Part shown: piece by piece, positions 55,325 through 63,999 of the stretch
How positions within the stretch are numbered: position 1 is the first letter of the stretch
Layout of the letters: each line of letters starts with the position of its first letter
DNA from: Gimesia algae
GTDB taxonomy: Bacteria; Planctomycetota; Planctomycetia; Planctomycetales; Planctomycetaceae
Direction: 5' to 3'
NCBI RefSeq assembly: GCF_007746795.1
Contig: NZ_CP036343.1
Location: 1,678,531-1,742,530 of the forward strand
Length of the DNA stretch: 64,000 nt
The notes under the pieces: model-generated
Told to the model about the DNA's origin: nothing
Database searches by the model: none
What the model saw: the letters and a program-made list of their open reading frames with translations, nothing else
Made by a program: the position numbers and the translations under genes

Positions 55325-55639
55325 TTATTTTTCTGCCTGCCCCTTAAGCGGGTTTAAATGCCATTGCAGTAAAGGCATCTCACGTCGATTGCTGAGCGCA
55401 GGCTGCTGATTCGATTCGACATCCAGCTCCCCGCGTTCGATCGAATTTAAAACCTGACGGGGAGAACCCGCGCGTTGCGTTGCCAGCTTCATCTTGGCAT
55501 GAGCATTCACCAGAACATCCAGCTGATAATATTGTCGACTGACCAGTCGTTTCAGCTTCAGGCTCTCTTTTTCCAGTGCAATTCCGATCAGAGAGACGGC
55601 AACCGCCAGTAAGATTGCACTACTGAAACGGAATAACAT
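55325..55639 (-). CDS. ftsL: FtsL-like division protein
   Basis: 104 residues: one N-terminal transmembrane helix (AILLAVAVSLIGIALE) followed by a coiled coil (KESLKLKRLVSRQYYQLDVLVNAHAKMKLATQRAGSPRQVLNSI), the layout of FtsL/DivIC. Sequence conservation in this family is low. Gene order between rsmH and ftsI is the main support. In other bacteria FtsL activates FtsWI through FtsB. Confidence 0.7.
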   Translation of the reverse strand: MLFRFSSAILLAVAVSLIGIALEKESLKLKRLVSRQYYQLDVLVNAHAKMKLATQRAGSPRQVLNSIERGELDVESNQQPALSNRREMPLLQWHLNPLKGQAEK

Positions 55640-55670
55640 CCAATCGACCTTCCCCGCCAGCGAGAATGTT

Positions 55671-55764
55671 AGAGCGCATCACATTTAATTATAGCGTCTG
55701 TCAATCTGATCTTCTCGGTCCACAGGGACCTGGAGACGCTACAGTAAAACTGGACACAGTCTAT
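55671..55764 (-). repeat. Dispersed stem-loop element, copy B
   Basis: Best-preserved copy: GCGCATCACATTT at one end, GGACACAGTCTATA at the other, and a perfect inner stem AGCGTCT / AGACGCT. In RNA from the minus strand the outer arms also pair with several G-U. It lies in the 187-bp gap between the LysM gene and ftsL, on the 3' side of the LysM gene by about 60 bp. Confidence 0.75.
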
Positions 55765-55826
55765 AGGAAAGTTCGCCGCCAGCTAAGTTGATAATGAAAC
55801 AGAACGCACCATTGCGCCTGTATTCA

Positions 55827-57695
55827 CTATCGGCTGGATGAGTTCCCAGGAACAAGACTGACCCGGCTGGCATCATAAGGCAGCTGCAATTCTGTCCCAA
55901 TTTGAAGCTTGTTCGGGTTTTGCAGTCTCTGACGGTTAATCTGATAAATCTGATACCAGCGAGACGAACGTCCCAGATGCTTCTGTGAAATATCAGTCAA
56001 CGTGTCATTACCTCCCACACGATACATGGGCTGCCCGTCGGAGCTGATAAAAAATCCGGAAGGTTTACCTGACTTGCGGACGGCTTTATTACCGGCGAAC
56101 TCACTGACGATGGTCTGAGTTGCTTTATGGCTGGCCTGATAGCGTGCTTCAATTGCCGCCTGATCAGGAGCGATCAATTTCAAACCCGGTTTCATTTTGC
56201 GAGGATCACTCACGCGACTCTTATTGATCTGAGCCAGCAGTTGAAAATAGCGACCGGTTCCATAGAGTTTTTTAGAGATCGTCCAGAAATTTTCACCATT
56301 CTGCACCACATATTCTCCGCCCACTGCTGTCGCAGGCTGCTGACTGAATGATTCTTTCTGAAATGATCCAAACTCTTCGGTAGAAACTTCCTGCACCGGA
56401 GCCGGCCCGTCAAACAACCCGCGCGCCTGTACCTGATTTTCAGCGGACATTTCGGCATCGCGAAATGTATTCGAATCAATGGCGGCGGCAGGACGTTTCA
56501 CAGTCGTCACACTTTCTGCCTGCTGTGCTGAAAACTCTTCCGCCCGAAAATCACCAAAACGCTCTTCAGTTTGAGCGACTTCCGCTTCGCCGAATTCCGA
56601 AACGGAGGGACGTTCAAACTGCCCGTTTTGCATAGCCGGTGTTTCCGACTCAAACGTGTTTTCAGCCTGCGCTGCGGGAGTTTGTGGTTGTTCTTGAGAA
56701 AAACCGGAATCACTAAACTCGTCAAACCCCTTCGAATTTGAGATTTCCGTAATATTGACTCTCGCTGTTTTCTCGGGTAATGATTCATTGTTCTGCATCT
56801 GACCTGCACTCGAATCCTCCGCCAGTCCGAAACTGTCAAACTCGTTAGCGGCAGGTTGCTGCGGCTGCATCGACTGCGCCGGTTGCGTTTCTGCTCCGAA
56901 TGGATTTTCATCCACTTGAACTGTTTCTGTTCCCGTTTCAGCGGCAGGCGCAAATTCGTTTGCGGCAGGCTGTTCCATCAAGCCTGACTGATCAATGGCA
57001 GCGGGTTGAGAAAAATCGGACACCGGTTCATTTCCAAATTCGTTCGTTTGAGGTGTTGTCGCTGGTTGCTGTGCAAACTCGTCAGTCCCGCCAAAAGGGT
57101 CCTGTTGCGGTTTATCAAAAGCGGCTGGTTCTGCCTGATTCTGCATGCCTCCCTGGAATTCATTCGCAGAGGGATTCGAAAATTCATTCGCGGGTTGTGG
57201 GGGAGGATCAAACTGTTGAAATCCGTTGTCAGCCTGATTGGCTGCAATATCGATTGACTGTGCTGGCTCACTTTGTGAATTGAATGCATTCTGATCGAAC
57301 TGATTTGTGGTCTTTGATGCAGATTGTTCCGATGCAAACGGGTTATCCTGACCTGAGGTCTCAGCAGAACTCGAAAAACCTGAGTTCTCAGTCGGCGGAT
57401 TAAAGTCATCGGACTGCTCAGCCATCTGACCACTGGTTTTAGAATCGTCGCTACCTGCTGCAAAAGGATCGACTTTCCCGGACGATTCCTGTTCCTGAGT
57501 TCCCTCTTCAGGACCATTAATGGCAACCGCTTCCTGCGGACGATTTATTTTCTGATAAACAACCAGACCAAAGGCACTGAGCAGGATACAGATCAGACAC
57601 AGTCCTACTTTAGTTTCAATGGCGATTCCTGACTTGGGTTTTTCAATTCCCCAGTCTTCTTCAGTGGGTTGTTCTGCTTTTTTTTCTTCAGTCAT
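55827..57695 (-). CDS. Membrane-anchored LysM protein with low-complexity linker
   Basis: 622 residues: cytoplasmic N-terminus, one transmembrane helix (IETKVGLCLICILLSAFGLVVYQ), then about 400 residues rich in Gln, Asn, Pro, Glu and Ala with recurring NPFA/AANEF units. Two LysM domains follow, GEYVVQNGENFWTISKKLYGTGRYFQLLAQINKSRV (about 445-490) and YRVGGNDTLTDISQKHLGRSSRWYQIYQINRQRLQ (about 555-590). LysM binds peptidoglycan or chitin-like glycans. The gene sits inside the dcw order between rsmH and ftsL, which suggests a division or wall role (inference). Confidence 0.85.
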   Translation of the reverse strand: MTEEKKAEQPTEEDWGIEKPKSGIAIETKVGLCLICILLSAFGLVVYQKINRPQEAVAINGPEEGTQEQESSGKVDPFAAGSDDSKTSGQMAEQSDDFNPPTENSGFSSSAETSGQDNPFASEQSASKTTNQFDQNAFNSQSEPAQSIDIAANQADNGFQQFDPPPQPANEFSNPSANEFQGGMQNQAEPAAFDKPQQDPFGGTDEFAQQPATTPQTNEFGNEPVSDFSQPAAIDQSGLMEQPAANEFAPAAETGTETVQVDENPFGAETQPAQSMQPQQPAANEFDSFGLAEDSSAGQMQNNESLPEKTARVNITEISNSKGFDEFSDSGFSQEQPQTPAAQAENTFESETPAMQNGQFERPSVSEFGEAEVAQTEERFGDFRAEEFSAQQAESVTTVKRPAAAIDSNTFRDAEMSAENQVQARGLFDGPAPVQEVSTEEFGSFQKESFSQQPATAVGGEYVVQNGENFWTISKKLYGTGRYFQLLAQINKSRVSDPRKMKPGLKLIAPDQAAIEARYQASHKATQTIVSEFAGNKAVRKSGKPSGFFISSDGQPMYRVGGNDTLTDISQKHLGRSSRWYQIYQINRQRLQNPNKLQIGTELQLPYDASRVSLVPGNSSSR

Positions 57696-57785
57696 GGCTC
57701 TGAACCATTTCCCGTTTAAACGAAATAAGTCTTATTCAGACAAACAGAAAACTGTCTGTCTCCCTGTTCATTTCAATAGTCACAT

Positions 57786-58706
57786 TTATGTTTTCACAGC
57801 CACTCGCAGCTTGGCAGAGCGGCAGCGTGGATTGACTCTTTGTTCTGCCTGAGACGCCACAATGGGTTTGGCAGTCAGGTTTTTCCAGATCTTCTGATTT
57901 TTGAAAGCCTGCTTGACCATCCGGTCTTCCAGAGAATGAAAGCTGATAATCACAGCCCTGCCACCGGGTCGCAGCACCTGTGGTAACACAGATTCAAGCA
58001 TGGTTTCCAGTTGTTCGAGTTCCTGATTTGCCGCAATGCGCAACGCCTGAAAGACACGTGTTGCTGGATTTTTTCTCGCGTTCGCCAGCGCTTTGCCAGG
58101 AATCGCCTGCTGTACTGCTTTGATTAAATCGGCAGCTGTTCTGACAGGAGCTGTTTTCCTCTGCTTCACTAGTTGATTTGCAATCCGCTGGCTGAAACGT
58201 TCTTCACCATACACTTCCAGAATCTCACATAATTCTGATTCCGACAGACTTTCCAGTAACTGCCAGGCAGGAACCCCGGTACTGGTATCAAAACGCAAGT
58301 CTAACTCACCTGCCGATTCAAAACCGAATCCCCGTTCATCGTCGCCTAGTTGATCGGAAGATAATCCCAGGTCCAGCAGTACTCGGTCCACAGACGAAAT
58401 CTGTAATTCCTCCATCACAGCAGGTAGTGCTGCGTAACTACTCTGCCGCAAGTAACATCGACCCTCGGGCAGTGACTCTGATTTTAATTTTTCCGTGGCA
58501 AAGCCCAACATCATGGAATCTCGATCCAGACCAATTAAGGCGCCTTCTGTACTAATTTTTTGCAGTATATGCTCACTATGACCACCTGCCCCGACTGTGC
58601 CGTCAACGACAATCAGCCCAGGAGACAGATCCAGTTGTGATATCACTTCACGTAACAGGACCGGTAAGTGGACAGGCCTCCTCTGATCACCGGGCTTACC
58701 TGACAT
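57786..58706 (-). CDS. rsmH: 16S rRNA (cytosine-1402-N4) methyltransferase RsmH
   Basis: 306 residues. Motifs: VHLPVLLREVISQL, SAM-binding IVVDGTVGAGGHSEHIL, GLDRDSMML, RVLLDLGLSSDQLGDDERGFGF, and the C-terminal RAVIISFHSLEDRMVKQAF. Methylates C1402 of 16S rRNA in the decoding centre. Also called mraW. It lies downstream of mraZ as in the standard dcw cluster, but with an unusual 606-bp gap. Confidence 0.95.
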   Translation of the reverse strand: MSGKPGDQRRPVHLPVLLREVISQLDLSPGLIVVDGTVGAGGHSEHILQKISTEGALIGLDRDSMMLGFATEKLKSESLPEGRCYLRQSSYAALPAVMEELQISSVDRVLLDLGLSSDQLGDDERGFGFESAGELDLRFDTSTGVPAWQLLESLSESELCEILEVYGEERFSQRIANQLVKQRKTAPVRTAADLIKAVQQAIPGKALANARKNPATRVFQALRIAANQELEQLETMLESVLPQVLRPGGRAVIISFHSLEDRMVKQAFKNQKIWKNLTAKPIVASQAEQRVNPRCRSAKLRVAVKT

Positions 58707-59312
58707 TCAACTGAAAACGATTCTAAATAAATGAATTGCACAATAGATTGGTAAACTGACTCCGACAGAAAAGTCCGACAGAAGGCAGCAGAAATACGAA
58801 TTGATTTTTTCGGGATGGGGTAGAGACTTGAGAAGTGAAACTCAGAGAGATTATTGACCTGAGTCGCGGATCTTAGAACAAGTCCGAACCTCAAGCGCAG
58901 GAAGTTTAGAAAAATCCTGATTTTTTGGCAAGATCAGTTAAAGATTTTTAGGAAACGGATTTTAATAGTCCTAAGTGACTGATTTGAAACCGATTGAAAG
59001 CACGCGCGTCTGGCAGATTGAATTCAGAGGAGGCATCTCAACTCTGTTCCTGCACCGACTTCTCCTGTTCAAGGAGGGAACCCTGAAGCCATCCGTCTCA
59101 AGCAGCATCCATTCTACTTGTCATCGGAGACGAACGACTGGTGGCCCAACCCAATATCATGAGCACACACAGGTGACATCCATTTCACCTTCAATCCGCA
59201 AAGCCCGGTAGCCAGCGGAAGAGTCCCAATTTGTCCTCCTTGAACAATACAAGTTACGATTTGTGTTTATCACCTGGTCATCTAACAGAAATGTTCCACA
59301 TTCCTTCAACGA
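58707..59312 (-). other. 606-bp gap between mraZ and rsmH with structured-RNA candidate
   Basis: The two genes are usually adjacent or overlapping in dcw clusters. Here a large gap holds the RNA candidate at 59066-59246 and little else. A 78-codon plus-strand frame (58975-59211) has no coding signature and is rejected. No promoter was recognised for rsmH. Confidence 0.5.
59066..59246 (-). ncRNA. Candidate structured RNA between mraZ and rsmH
   Basis: TGTTCAAGGAGG (59066-59077) and CCTCCTTGAACA (59235-59246) form a perfect 12-bp closing stem around 157 bases. On the minus strand the interior holds hairpins: CGTCTC...GAGACG enclosing AAGTAG/CTGCTT (one G-U), GGTGA/TCACC, and CCGC/GCGG. The G-U pair works only on the minus strand, which is also the dcw gene strand. 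The total of 181 nt is near 6S RNA size, but I cannot match it to a known family. Confidence 0.5.
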
Positions 59313-59768
59313 CTACCAGGGCAGCTGACCAAAGGCCTGAGCGGCCATTTCATCAAAATGTGGCCCATGATTATTAAGATAGGTATTCCATCGTTCTGCA
59401 CTCCAGATTTCCGCATGGTCCTGAACTCCAATCAAAACCACATCCTGTTTCGGCTCCAGACTGGCCAGTTCCGCTAATCGCTCCGGGATACAAACTCTTC
59501 CCTGCGAGTCGACTTCCACTTTCTCTGCTCTGGCATAATACAGACGCAGATATTGGGCAGCTTCCGGACCATTTCTGGAAAAGTCCGCTAATCGTTGAGC
59601 CTGCTGTTCAAATCCTTTTTCAGAGTAAACCAACAATACGGACGCAGTACCGGGAGCGATATAAATCTGGGGAGACTTTTCCTCTACGAGCTCTTCCTTG
59701 AGACGTTTCGGAATTGCCAAACGACGTTTACCATCCAGAATCTTATTGAAAGTTCCCGTTAACGCCAT
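59313..59768 (-). CDS. mraZ: Transcriptional regulator MraZ
   Basis: 151 residues from the ATG at 59768. Two AbrB-like swapped-hairpin halves: MALTGTFNKILDGKRRLAIPKRLKEEL and VEVDSQGRVCIPERLAELASL, each with the DxxGR-type turn. MraZ is the first gene of most dcw clusters and represses its own promoter through tandem GTGGG-like repeats. Such repeats stand directly before this start. The frame is open to 59798, but that extension is the operator itself. Confidence 0.93.
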   Translation of the reverse strand: MALTGTFNKILDGKRRLAIPKRLKEELVEEKSPQIYIAPGTASVLLVYSEKGFEQQAQRLADFSRNGPEAAQYLRLYYARAEKVEVDSQGRVCIPERLAELASLEPKQDVVLIGVQDHAEIWSAERWNTYLNNHGPHFDEMAAQAFGQLPW

Positions 59769-59773
59769 TGAGC

Positions 59774-59798
59774 CCCACTCACCACCACCAGACACCAC
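59774..59798 (-). promoter_or_regulatory. MraZ box: three GTGGN repeats with 10-bp period
   Basis: On the minus strand the sequence reads GTGGT, five bases, GTGGT, five bases, GTGGG, five bases, then the mraZ ATG. This matches the tandem GTGGG-like sites with 5-bp spacers known for MraZ. It overlaps the ribosome binding site. Confidence 0.75.
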
Positions 59799-59807
59799 AG
59801 AGTGATG

Positions 59808-59835
59808 AATTTACCACCCAAATTGAAATCGTCAA
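59808..59835 (-). promoter_or_regulatory. Candidate sigma-70 promoter of mraZ
   Basis: TTGACG (-35, 59830-59835) and TAAATT (-10, 59808-59813) with a 16-bp spacer, reading on the minus strand. Transcription would start just before the MraZ box, so MraZ bound there could block elongation or translation as well as initiation. Confidence 0.5.
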
Positions 59836-59970
59836 GCATGATTGAAAGTTCGGTTAGAACTCGGCGAACATGAATCGACCTAGATACTTATCACGACAGG
59901 AATTGTGACTTTGCTGATTTTTAAATTTTGTTGTGGGAAGTCGATTCAGCGGCCACAATTTCGTGCAAAT

Positions 59971-61092
59971 TCAGTCTTCTAGACCCAGCAGTTGCGTATA
60001 AATCTGATCGTATCGGTCAGCAATGGAGTTCCATGTAAACTCATTCTTCACAAGATGTTGCGCAGTCTCAGCCATCTCGATAAACCTGGCAGGATGGGCA
60101 CTCAAGTCACTCAGCGCCTGAGAAATCTCAGCAGGCTCTCCCGTCGCCACTACGGTCCCCTGCTCCCCATCTCGGATCAACTCGGAAATCCCATCAACCC
60201 GGGTGGAAATGACGGGTAGTCCGGACGCCATCGCTTCCAGAACCACGTTGGGCATGCCCTCCCATAAGGAAGGCAGGACAAGACAGGTTGCAGCCTTCAT
60301 CAATTGGGGAACCTGGGCCTGCCAGCCGGAAAAATGAATCCGATCTGCACAGGACAAGCTGCTGGCTTTCTGCTGTAATTCTGCTTTCAACGGTCCCTCA
60401 CCTGCAAACAGTAGATGAAAATCAGCCGCCTGTCTGGCGAAGAGTTCAAACGCGGTTAACAGATCATCAGGAGCCTTCTGGGGATCCAGTCTACCTGCAA
60501 ACAACACCACTTTCACGCCAGCAGGGATTCCCCAGGGAGTTAAATCCAGTGGTTCCGCCGCATCAAACAGTTCAAAATCCACGCCATTCGGGATCACCGT
60601 TACCTTGGAGGCAGGCAGTTTCCCCTGTTGAATCGAGAAATCAGCCACCGACTGGCTAACACAGATATTCAGCTCTACCAGGCGATTTGTAAGTCGGTCC
60701 AGCAACAGGTGACCATTTTTCCGTTTCTCCGAAACTCGAATTCCGGAGACAATGTGTGGGATTCCCGCCAGCTTCCCGGCCAGTCTTCCGGCCAGATTCG
60801 CGTGAAACAGAAATGTCTGCAGTAAAAGCGGTTTTTGTACTTTCAGCTTTTGTGCCAGCGTTCCGATGATACGCACATCCCAGGCAGAACGAACCAGCAG
60901 GATTTCCGTCGGAATATTTGCTGCCTCCAGACGCTCCACCAGTGGGCCTGTCCCCGTCAGAGAATAGACCACCGGCGCCCAGCGTTCTCGATTCAAGCGA
61001 GTTACAATCTGAACCAGCGCACGTTCTGCGCCACCGGGTTGCAGGCCGGTAATGCAAAACGCGATTGGAACAGGTCGGGTCTGATCAGCCAA
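59971..61092 (-). CDS. Glycosyltransferase, GT4 family
   Basis: 373 residues with two Rossmann domains (GT-B fold). N-terminal FCITGLQPGGAERALVQIVTRL, linker VTVIPNGVDFELFD, and in the C-terminal half VVLFAGRLDPQKAPDDLLTAF, DRIHFSGWQAQVPQLMKAATCLVLPSLWEGMPNVVLEAMASGLPVI with the E-x7-E type motif. Transfers an activated sugar to an unknown acceptor, probably in surface polysaccharide synthesis. The start is TTG. No sugar-synthesis neighbours. Confidence 0.88.
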   Translation of the reverse strand: MADQTRPVPIAFCITGLQPGGAERALVQIVTRLNRERWAPVVYSLTGTGPLVERLEAANIPTEILLVRSAWDVRIIGTLAQKLKVQKPLLLQTFLFHANLAGRLAGKLAGIPHIVSGIRVSEKRKNGHLLLDRLTNRLVELNICVSQSVADFSIQQGKLPASKVTVIPNGVDFELFDAAEPLDLTPWGIPAGVKVVLFAGRLDPQKAPDDLLTAFELFARQAADFHLLFAGEGPLKAELQQKASSLSCADRIHFSGWQAQVPQLMKAATCLVLPSLWEGMPNVVLEAMASGLPVISTRVDGISELIRDGEQGTVVATGEPAEISQALSDLSAHPARFIEMAETAQHLVKNEFTWNSIADRYDQIYTQLLGLED

Positions 61093-61442
61093 GCATCATC
61101 TTTCTGGGGACATAACCGATTTTATCAGAATGCAGGATGCATCCCGTTTCATAACCGTCTCGTTATCAGTATGATAGCCTCTCTTCCGTTCAGGGAGAGA
61201 AAACATTTCTCTTGTTCACTTATTGCCTATTGTTCTCAGGTTACAATGCGCGACAAGCTTAGATTCGGATTTAGTATTCATTGAGTCCGGAGAAAATGAA
61301 AACCTCCGTTAAAATCCTTCATTTTCATCAGTCTACCCGACGAAATGATCAACGTTCCCTGTTCAGACTGACGGAAGCAAACTCATACCATCTCCCTTGT
61401 AATAGTGAAATTCAACTTGAAAACCAGCTGGAACCTTGCTGA
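61093..61442. other. Divergent spacer between glycosyltransferase and queA
   Basis: 350 bases between genes on opposite strands. A polypyrimidine-rich and AT-mixed sequence in which I recognise no hairpin terminator, repeat or RNA. Promoters for both genes presumably lie here but cannot be assigned. Confidence 0.3.
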
Positions 61443-62498
61443 ATGACCGATTTAAGCTCCTTTGACTATCAACTGCCTCCTGAATTAATCGCAACCGAGC
61501 CGAATCAGCAGCGGGATCAGTCGCGCCTGCTCATCCTTGACCGCAAATCTCAGTCTATTACACATGGTTCCATTTCTGACCTGCCTCAATATTTAAACCC
61601 GGACGACTGTCTGGTTCTGAATAATACCCGTGTCCTGTCAGCCAGGTTATTCGGCACGCGACAGTCCACGGGTGGTAAATGGGAAGGCCTCTATCTTGGC
61701 TCCCCTGCTCCGGGTGAGTGGAAACTGATGAGTAAGACCCGGGGTAAACTGCATCCGGGGGGAATCATCGAGTTGCGCCCCGCGCATCAACGGTCACTCG
61801 AGAAACAGGTGACACTGAAATTATTGTCGAAAGATTCTGAAGGTTACTGGACTGCCCAGGTACAATCCGACGAAGATCACCACAGCCTGCTTGCCCATTT
61901 TGGGACGATGCCCCTGCCTCCCTATATGAAACGCGATCTTGCCACCGAGGAAGACTGGGAACGTTATCAGACGGTGTATGCTGCTCAACCAGGAGCAGTC
62001 GCTGCCCCGACTGCGGGATTACATTTCACACCGGAGTTGCTGGAACGTTGTACCCAGCGGGGAACCAGAATTGCGAACGTGACGTTGCATGTTGGTATTG
62101 GAACATTCAAACCAATCTCAGTAGAAACTCTCGAAGCCCACCAGATGCATTCGGAATGGTGCGAGCTGCCTGCCGAATCGGCAAAGCTGCTCAATCAGAC
62201 GCGACAGCAGGGAGGTCGGGTTGTCTGTGTCGGCACGACCAGCGTTCGTACTCTGGAATCGGTCGCACAACAGGGGCCGCTGAAAGCCTGGCAGGGAGAG
62301 ACCGATATTTTCATTTACCCCCCTTACCAGTTTCAGGCCGTGGATTGCCTGCTGACGAATTTTCACCTGCCGAAGTCGACATTGCTGGTGCTGGTGAGCG
62401 CCTTTGCCGGATCAGAATTCATTCGCGAAGCCTACAAAAAAGCTGTAGAAGCAGATTACCGCTTCTACAGCTATGGTGACGCCATGCTGATTTTATAA
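61443..62498 (+). CDS. queA: S-adenosylmethionine:tRNA ribosyltransferase-isomerase QueA
   Basis: 351 residues. Makes epoxyqueuosine in tRNA wobble position 34 by moving the ribose of SAM to preQ1. Conserved sequences: FDYQLPPELIATEPNQQRDQSRLLILDR, CLVLNNTRVLSARLFG, PLPPYMKR, YQTVYAAQPGAVAAPTAGLHFTPELL, VGIGTFKPI, VVCVGTTSVRTLES and TNFHLPKSTLLVLVSAFAG. It stands alone, with a weak ribosome binding site. Convergent with the HEAT/cytochrome gene, 22 bases between stops. Confidence 0.96.
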   Translation: MTDLSSFDYQLPPELIATEPNQQRDQSRLLILDRKSQSITHGSISDLPQYLNPDDCLVLNNTRVLSARLFGTRQSTGGKWEGLYLGSPAPGEWKLMSKTRGKLHPGGIIELRPAHQRSLEKQVTLKLLSKDSEGYWTAQVQSDEDHHSLLAHFGTMPLPPYMKRDLATEEDWERYQTVYAAQPGAVAAPTAGLHFTPELLERCTQRGTRIANVTLHVGIGTFKPISVETLEAHQMHSEWCELPAESAKLLNQTRQQGGRVVCVGTTSVRTLESVAQQGPLKAWQGETDIFIYPPYQFQAVDCLLTNFHLPKSTLLVLVSAFAGSEFIREAYKKAVEADYRFYSYGDAMLIL

Positions 62499-62520
62499 GT
62501 TCAGTCTGACTGGGGCAGTT

Positions 62521-63999
62521 TTACTGAGGCTTGGCGATCTCTTTGGGAACCTGCCCACTCAGATAACGCCAGTTTTTAATGAAGGAAATCAAATCGGCCA
62601 TCTGTTGCGGATCAATCGTCTTCTCCAGACCGACGGGCATCAGTGAGACACCATTCGATTTCATCTCATCGATCTCATCTTTCAGAATCGTAATCGTCTT
62701 ACCTTCCGGCTGCGTCAGGGTAATGGACGCACCACTGTCTGAAGAAATGATTCCCGTGTGAACCACACCATCGATGGTGATAATCGTATAGCTGAAGAAA
62801 TTCGCATCAATGGCCCGGTTGGGGTCCAGAATATTTGTCAGCAGATACTCTGGAGTCTTGGTTCGTGAATCCCCGATATCGGGAGCCACATTCACTCCGA
62901 TCTCGCCAATCTTGTGACAGGTGACACAGTTCTTGGCAAACACCAGTTTGCCTTGCAGAGGATCAGCTTTCAATGACAGCGATTTCTGATAGTCGGCTAA
63001 TACTTTCTGGCGATCCGCAGGAATCGCAGCGGCAAACAGAGCAGCTGCCCGCTTTTTGATTTCGGGATTGCGATGACGCTGCAGACTGCTGGAACGCGAG
63101 GGTCCCAGTTCCGAAATTTTGATCTGATCTTTTTCGATCGCATCCAGTAACAGGCTTGTGCGATCCTGGTTCGACAGCATCGCATCCAGAACAGCACGTC
63201 GCATGCCAGGTGTTTGAGTCGAGAAACCATCCATTAATATCTGGCCAATCCGGGGATCAGAATAAGGGCTGATCGCTGCGATCGCTGCGATTTTCACCGC
63301 TTGAGAATTGCCCTCCTGGATCAGCGAAAGCAGTGTTTTGCCGCTGATTTCAAAACCGACGAACTTCAAGATACTGATGGCATTCAACCGCTGTGCCAAT
63401 GGGGTTTTGGAACTGGCGGCGGCATCCACAATCTTCTGATAAAACTTCTTCAGCTTCTGCTGATCAGTCTCAGACAGCTTCGCCTGATATTCCGTGATCG
63501 ACTTGCCACGGCGTCTGAGACTGTTACCCAGTCCTTCAAAACCGGCAAGCTGTAACGGCAGGAGTGCATCGGAATTGAGACCGGCCAACAAAGACAGCGT
63601 TTTCTGAATTTCCTCTGGTTTCAACCGGGGACCGATGACGGCTGTCATTTCTCCGACGGCATCAGCGACGCCCGCCTGAGCTGCCTGCTTTTCATCACTG
63701 GCTTGTAACTGTTTTAAGAATGAAGTGAAAATCTCCACCGTCTGTTCGGGTGCAGAGGAAAGCACAGCCGCACGCGTAAATGGATCTGCGGCGCCATTTA
63801 ACATCAGGCTCGCCAGCTGATCGACCGCAGACGGGCCGCCTTTCGCTTCCCCCAGACTGATCGCCAGCTGAAATCGCAGGGGGCCATCCGCAGACTTCAC
63901 CAGTGACAGCACTTTGGTTTTCAGCTTGTCATTCTGAGACAATCGGGGCTCACTCAATCGTACTGCCTGGGCCACAACACGCTGAGACTGGTCCTTCAA
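62521..63999 (-). CDS. HEAT-repeat protein with C-terminal c-type haem domain (partial)
   Basis: Only the last 492 residues are in the window. The start lies beyond position 64000. The visible part has HEAT-type helical repeats (LQRHRNPEIKKRAAALFAAAIPADRQ and similar) and a C-terminal cytochrome-like domain with the haem site CVTCH in FAKNCVTCHKIGEIGVNVAPDI, then TKTPEYLLTNILDPNRAIDANFFSYTIITIDGVVHTG. This architecture, often with N-terminal sorbosone/glucose-dehydrogenase-like domains, is typical of the large secreted haem proteins of planctomycetes and verrucomicrobia. The first codon read here is internal, not a start. Confidence 0.85.
   Translation of the reverse strand: MKDQSQRVVAQAVRLSEPRLSQNDKLKTKVLSLVKSADGPLRFQLAISLGEAKGGPSAVDQLASLMLNGAADPFTRAAVLSSAPEQTVEIFTSFLKQLQASDEKQAAQAGVADAVGEMTAVIGPRLKPEEIQKTLSLLAGLNSDALLPLQLAGFEGLGNSLRRRGKSITEYQAKLSETDQQKLKKFYQKIVDAAASSKTPLAQRLNAISILKFVGFEISGKTLLSLIQEGNSQAVKIAAIAAISPYSDPRIGQILMDGFSTQTPGMRRAVLDAMLSNQDRTSLLLDAIEKDQIKISELGPSRSSSLQRHRNPEIKKRAAALFAAAIPADRQKVLADYQKSLSLKADPLQGKLVFAKNCVTCHKIGEIGVNVAPDIGDSRTKTPEYLLTNILDPNRAIDANFFSYTIITIDGVVHTGIISSDSGASITLTQPEGKTITILKDEIDEMKSNGVSLMPVGLEKTIDPQQMADLISFIKNWRYLSGQVPKEIAKPQ

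Noticed and set aside
58975-59211. 78-codon plus-strand frame between mraZ and rsmH
   Set aside because: Sequence looks random and overlaps the structured-RNA candidate on the opposite strand.
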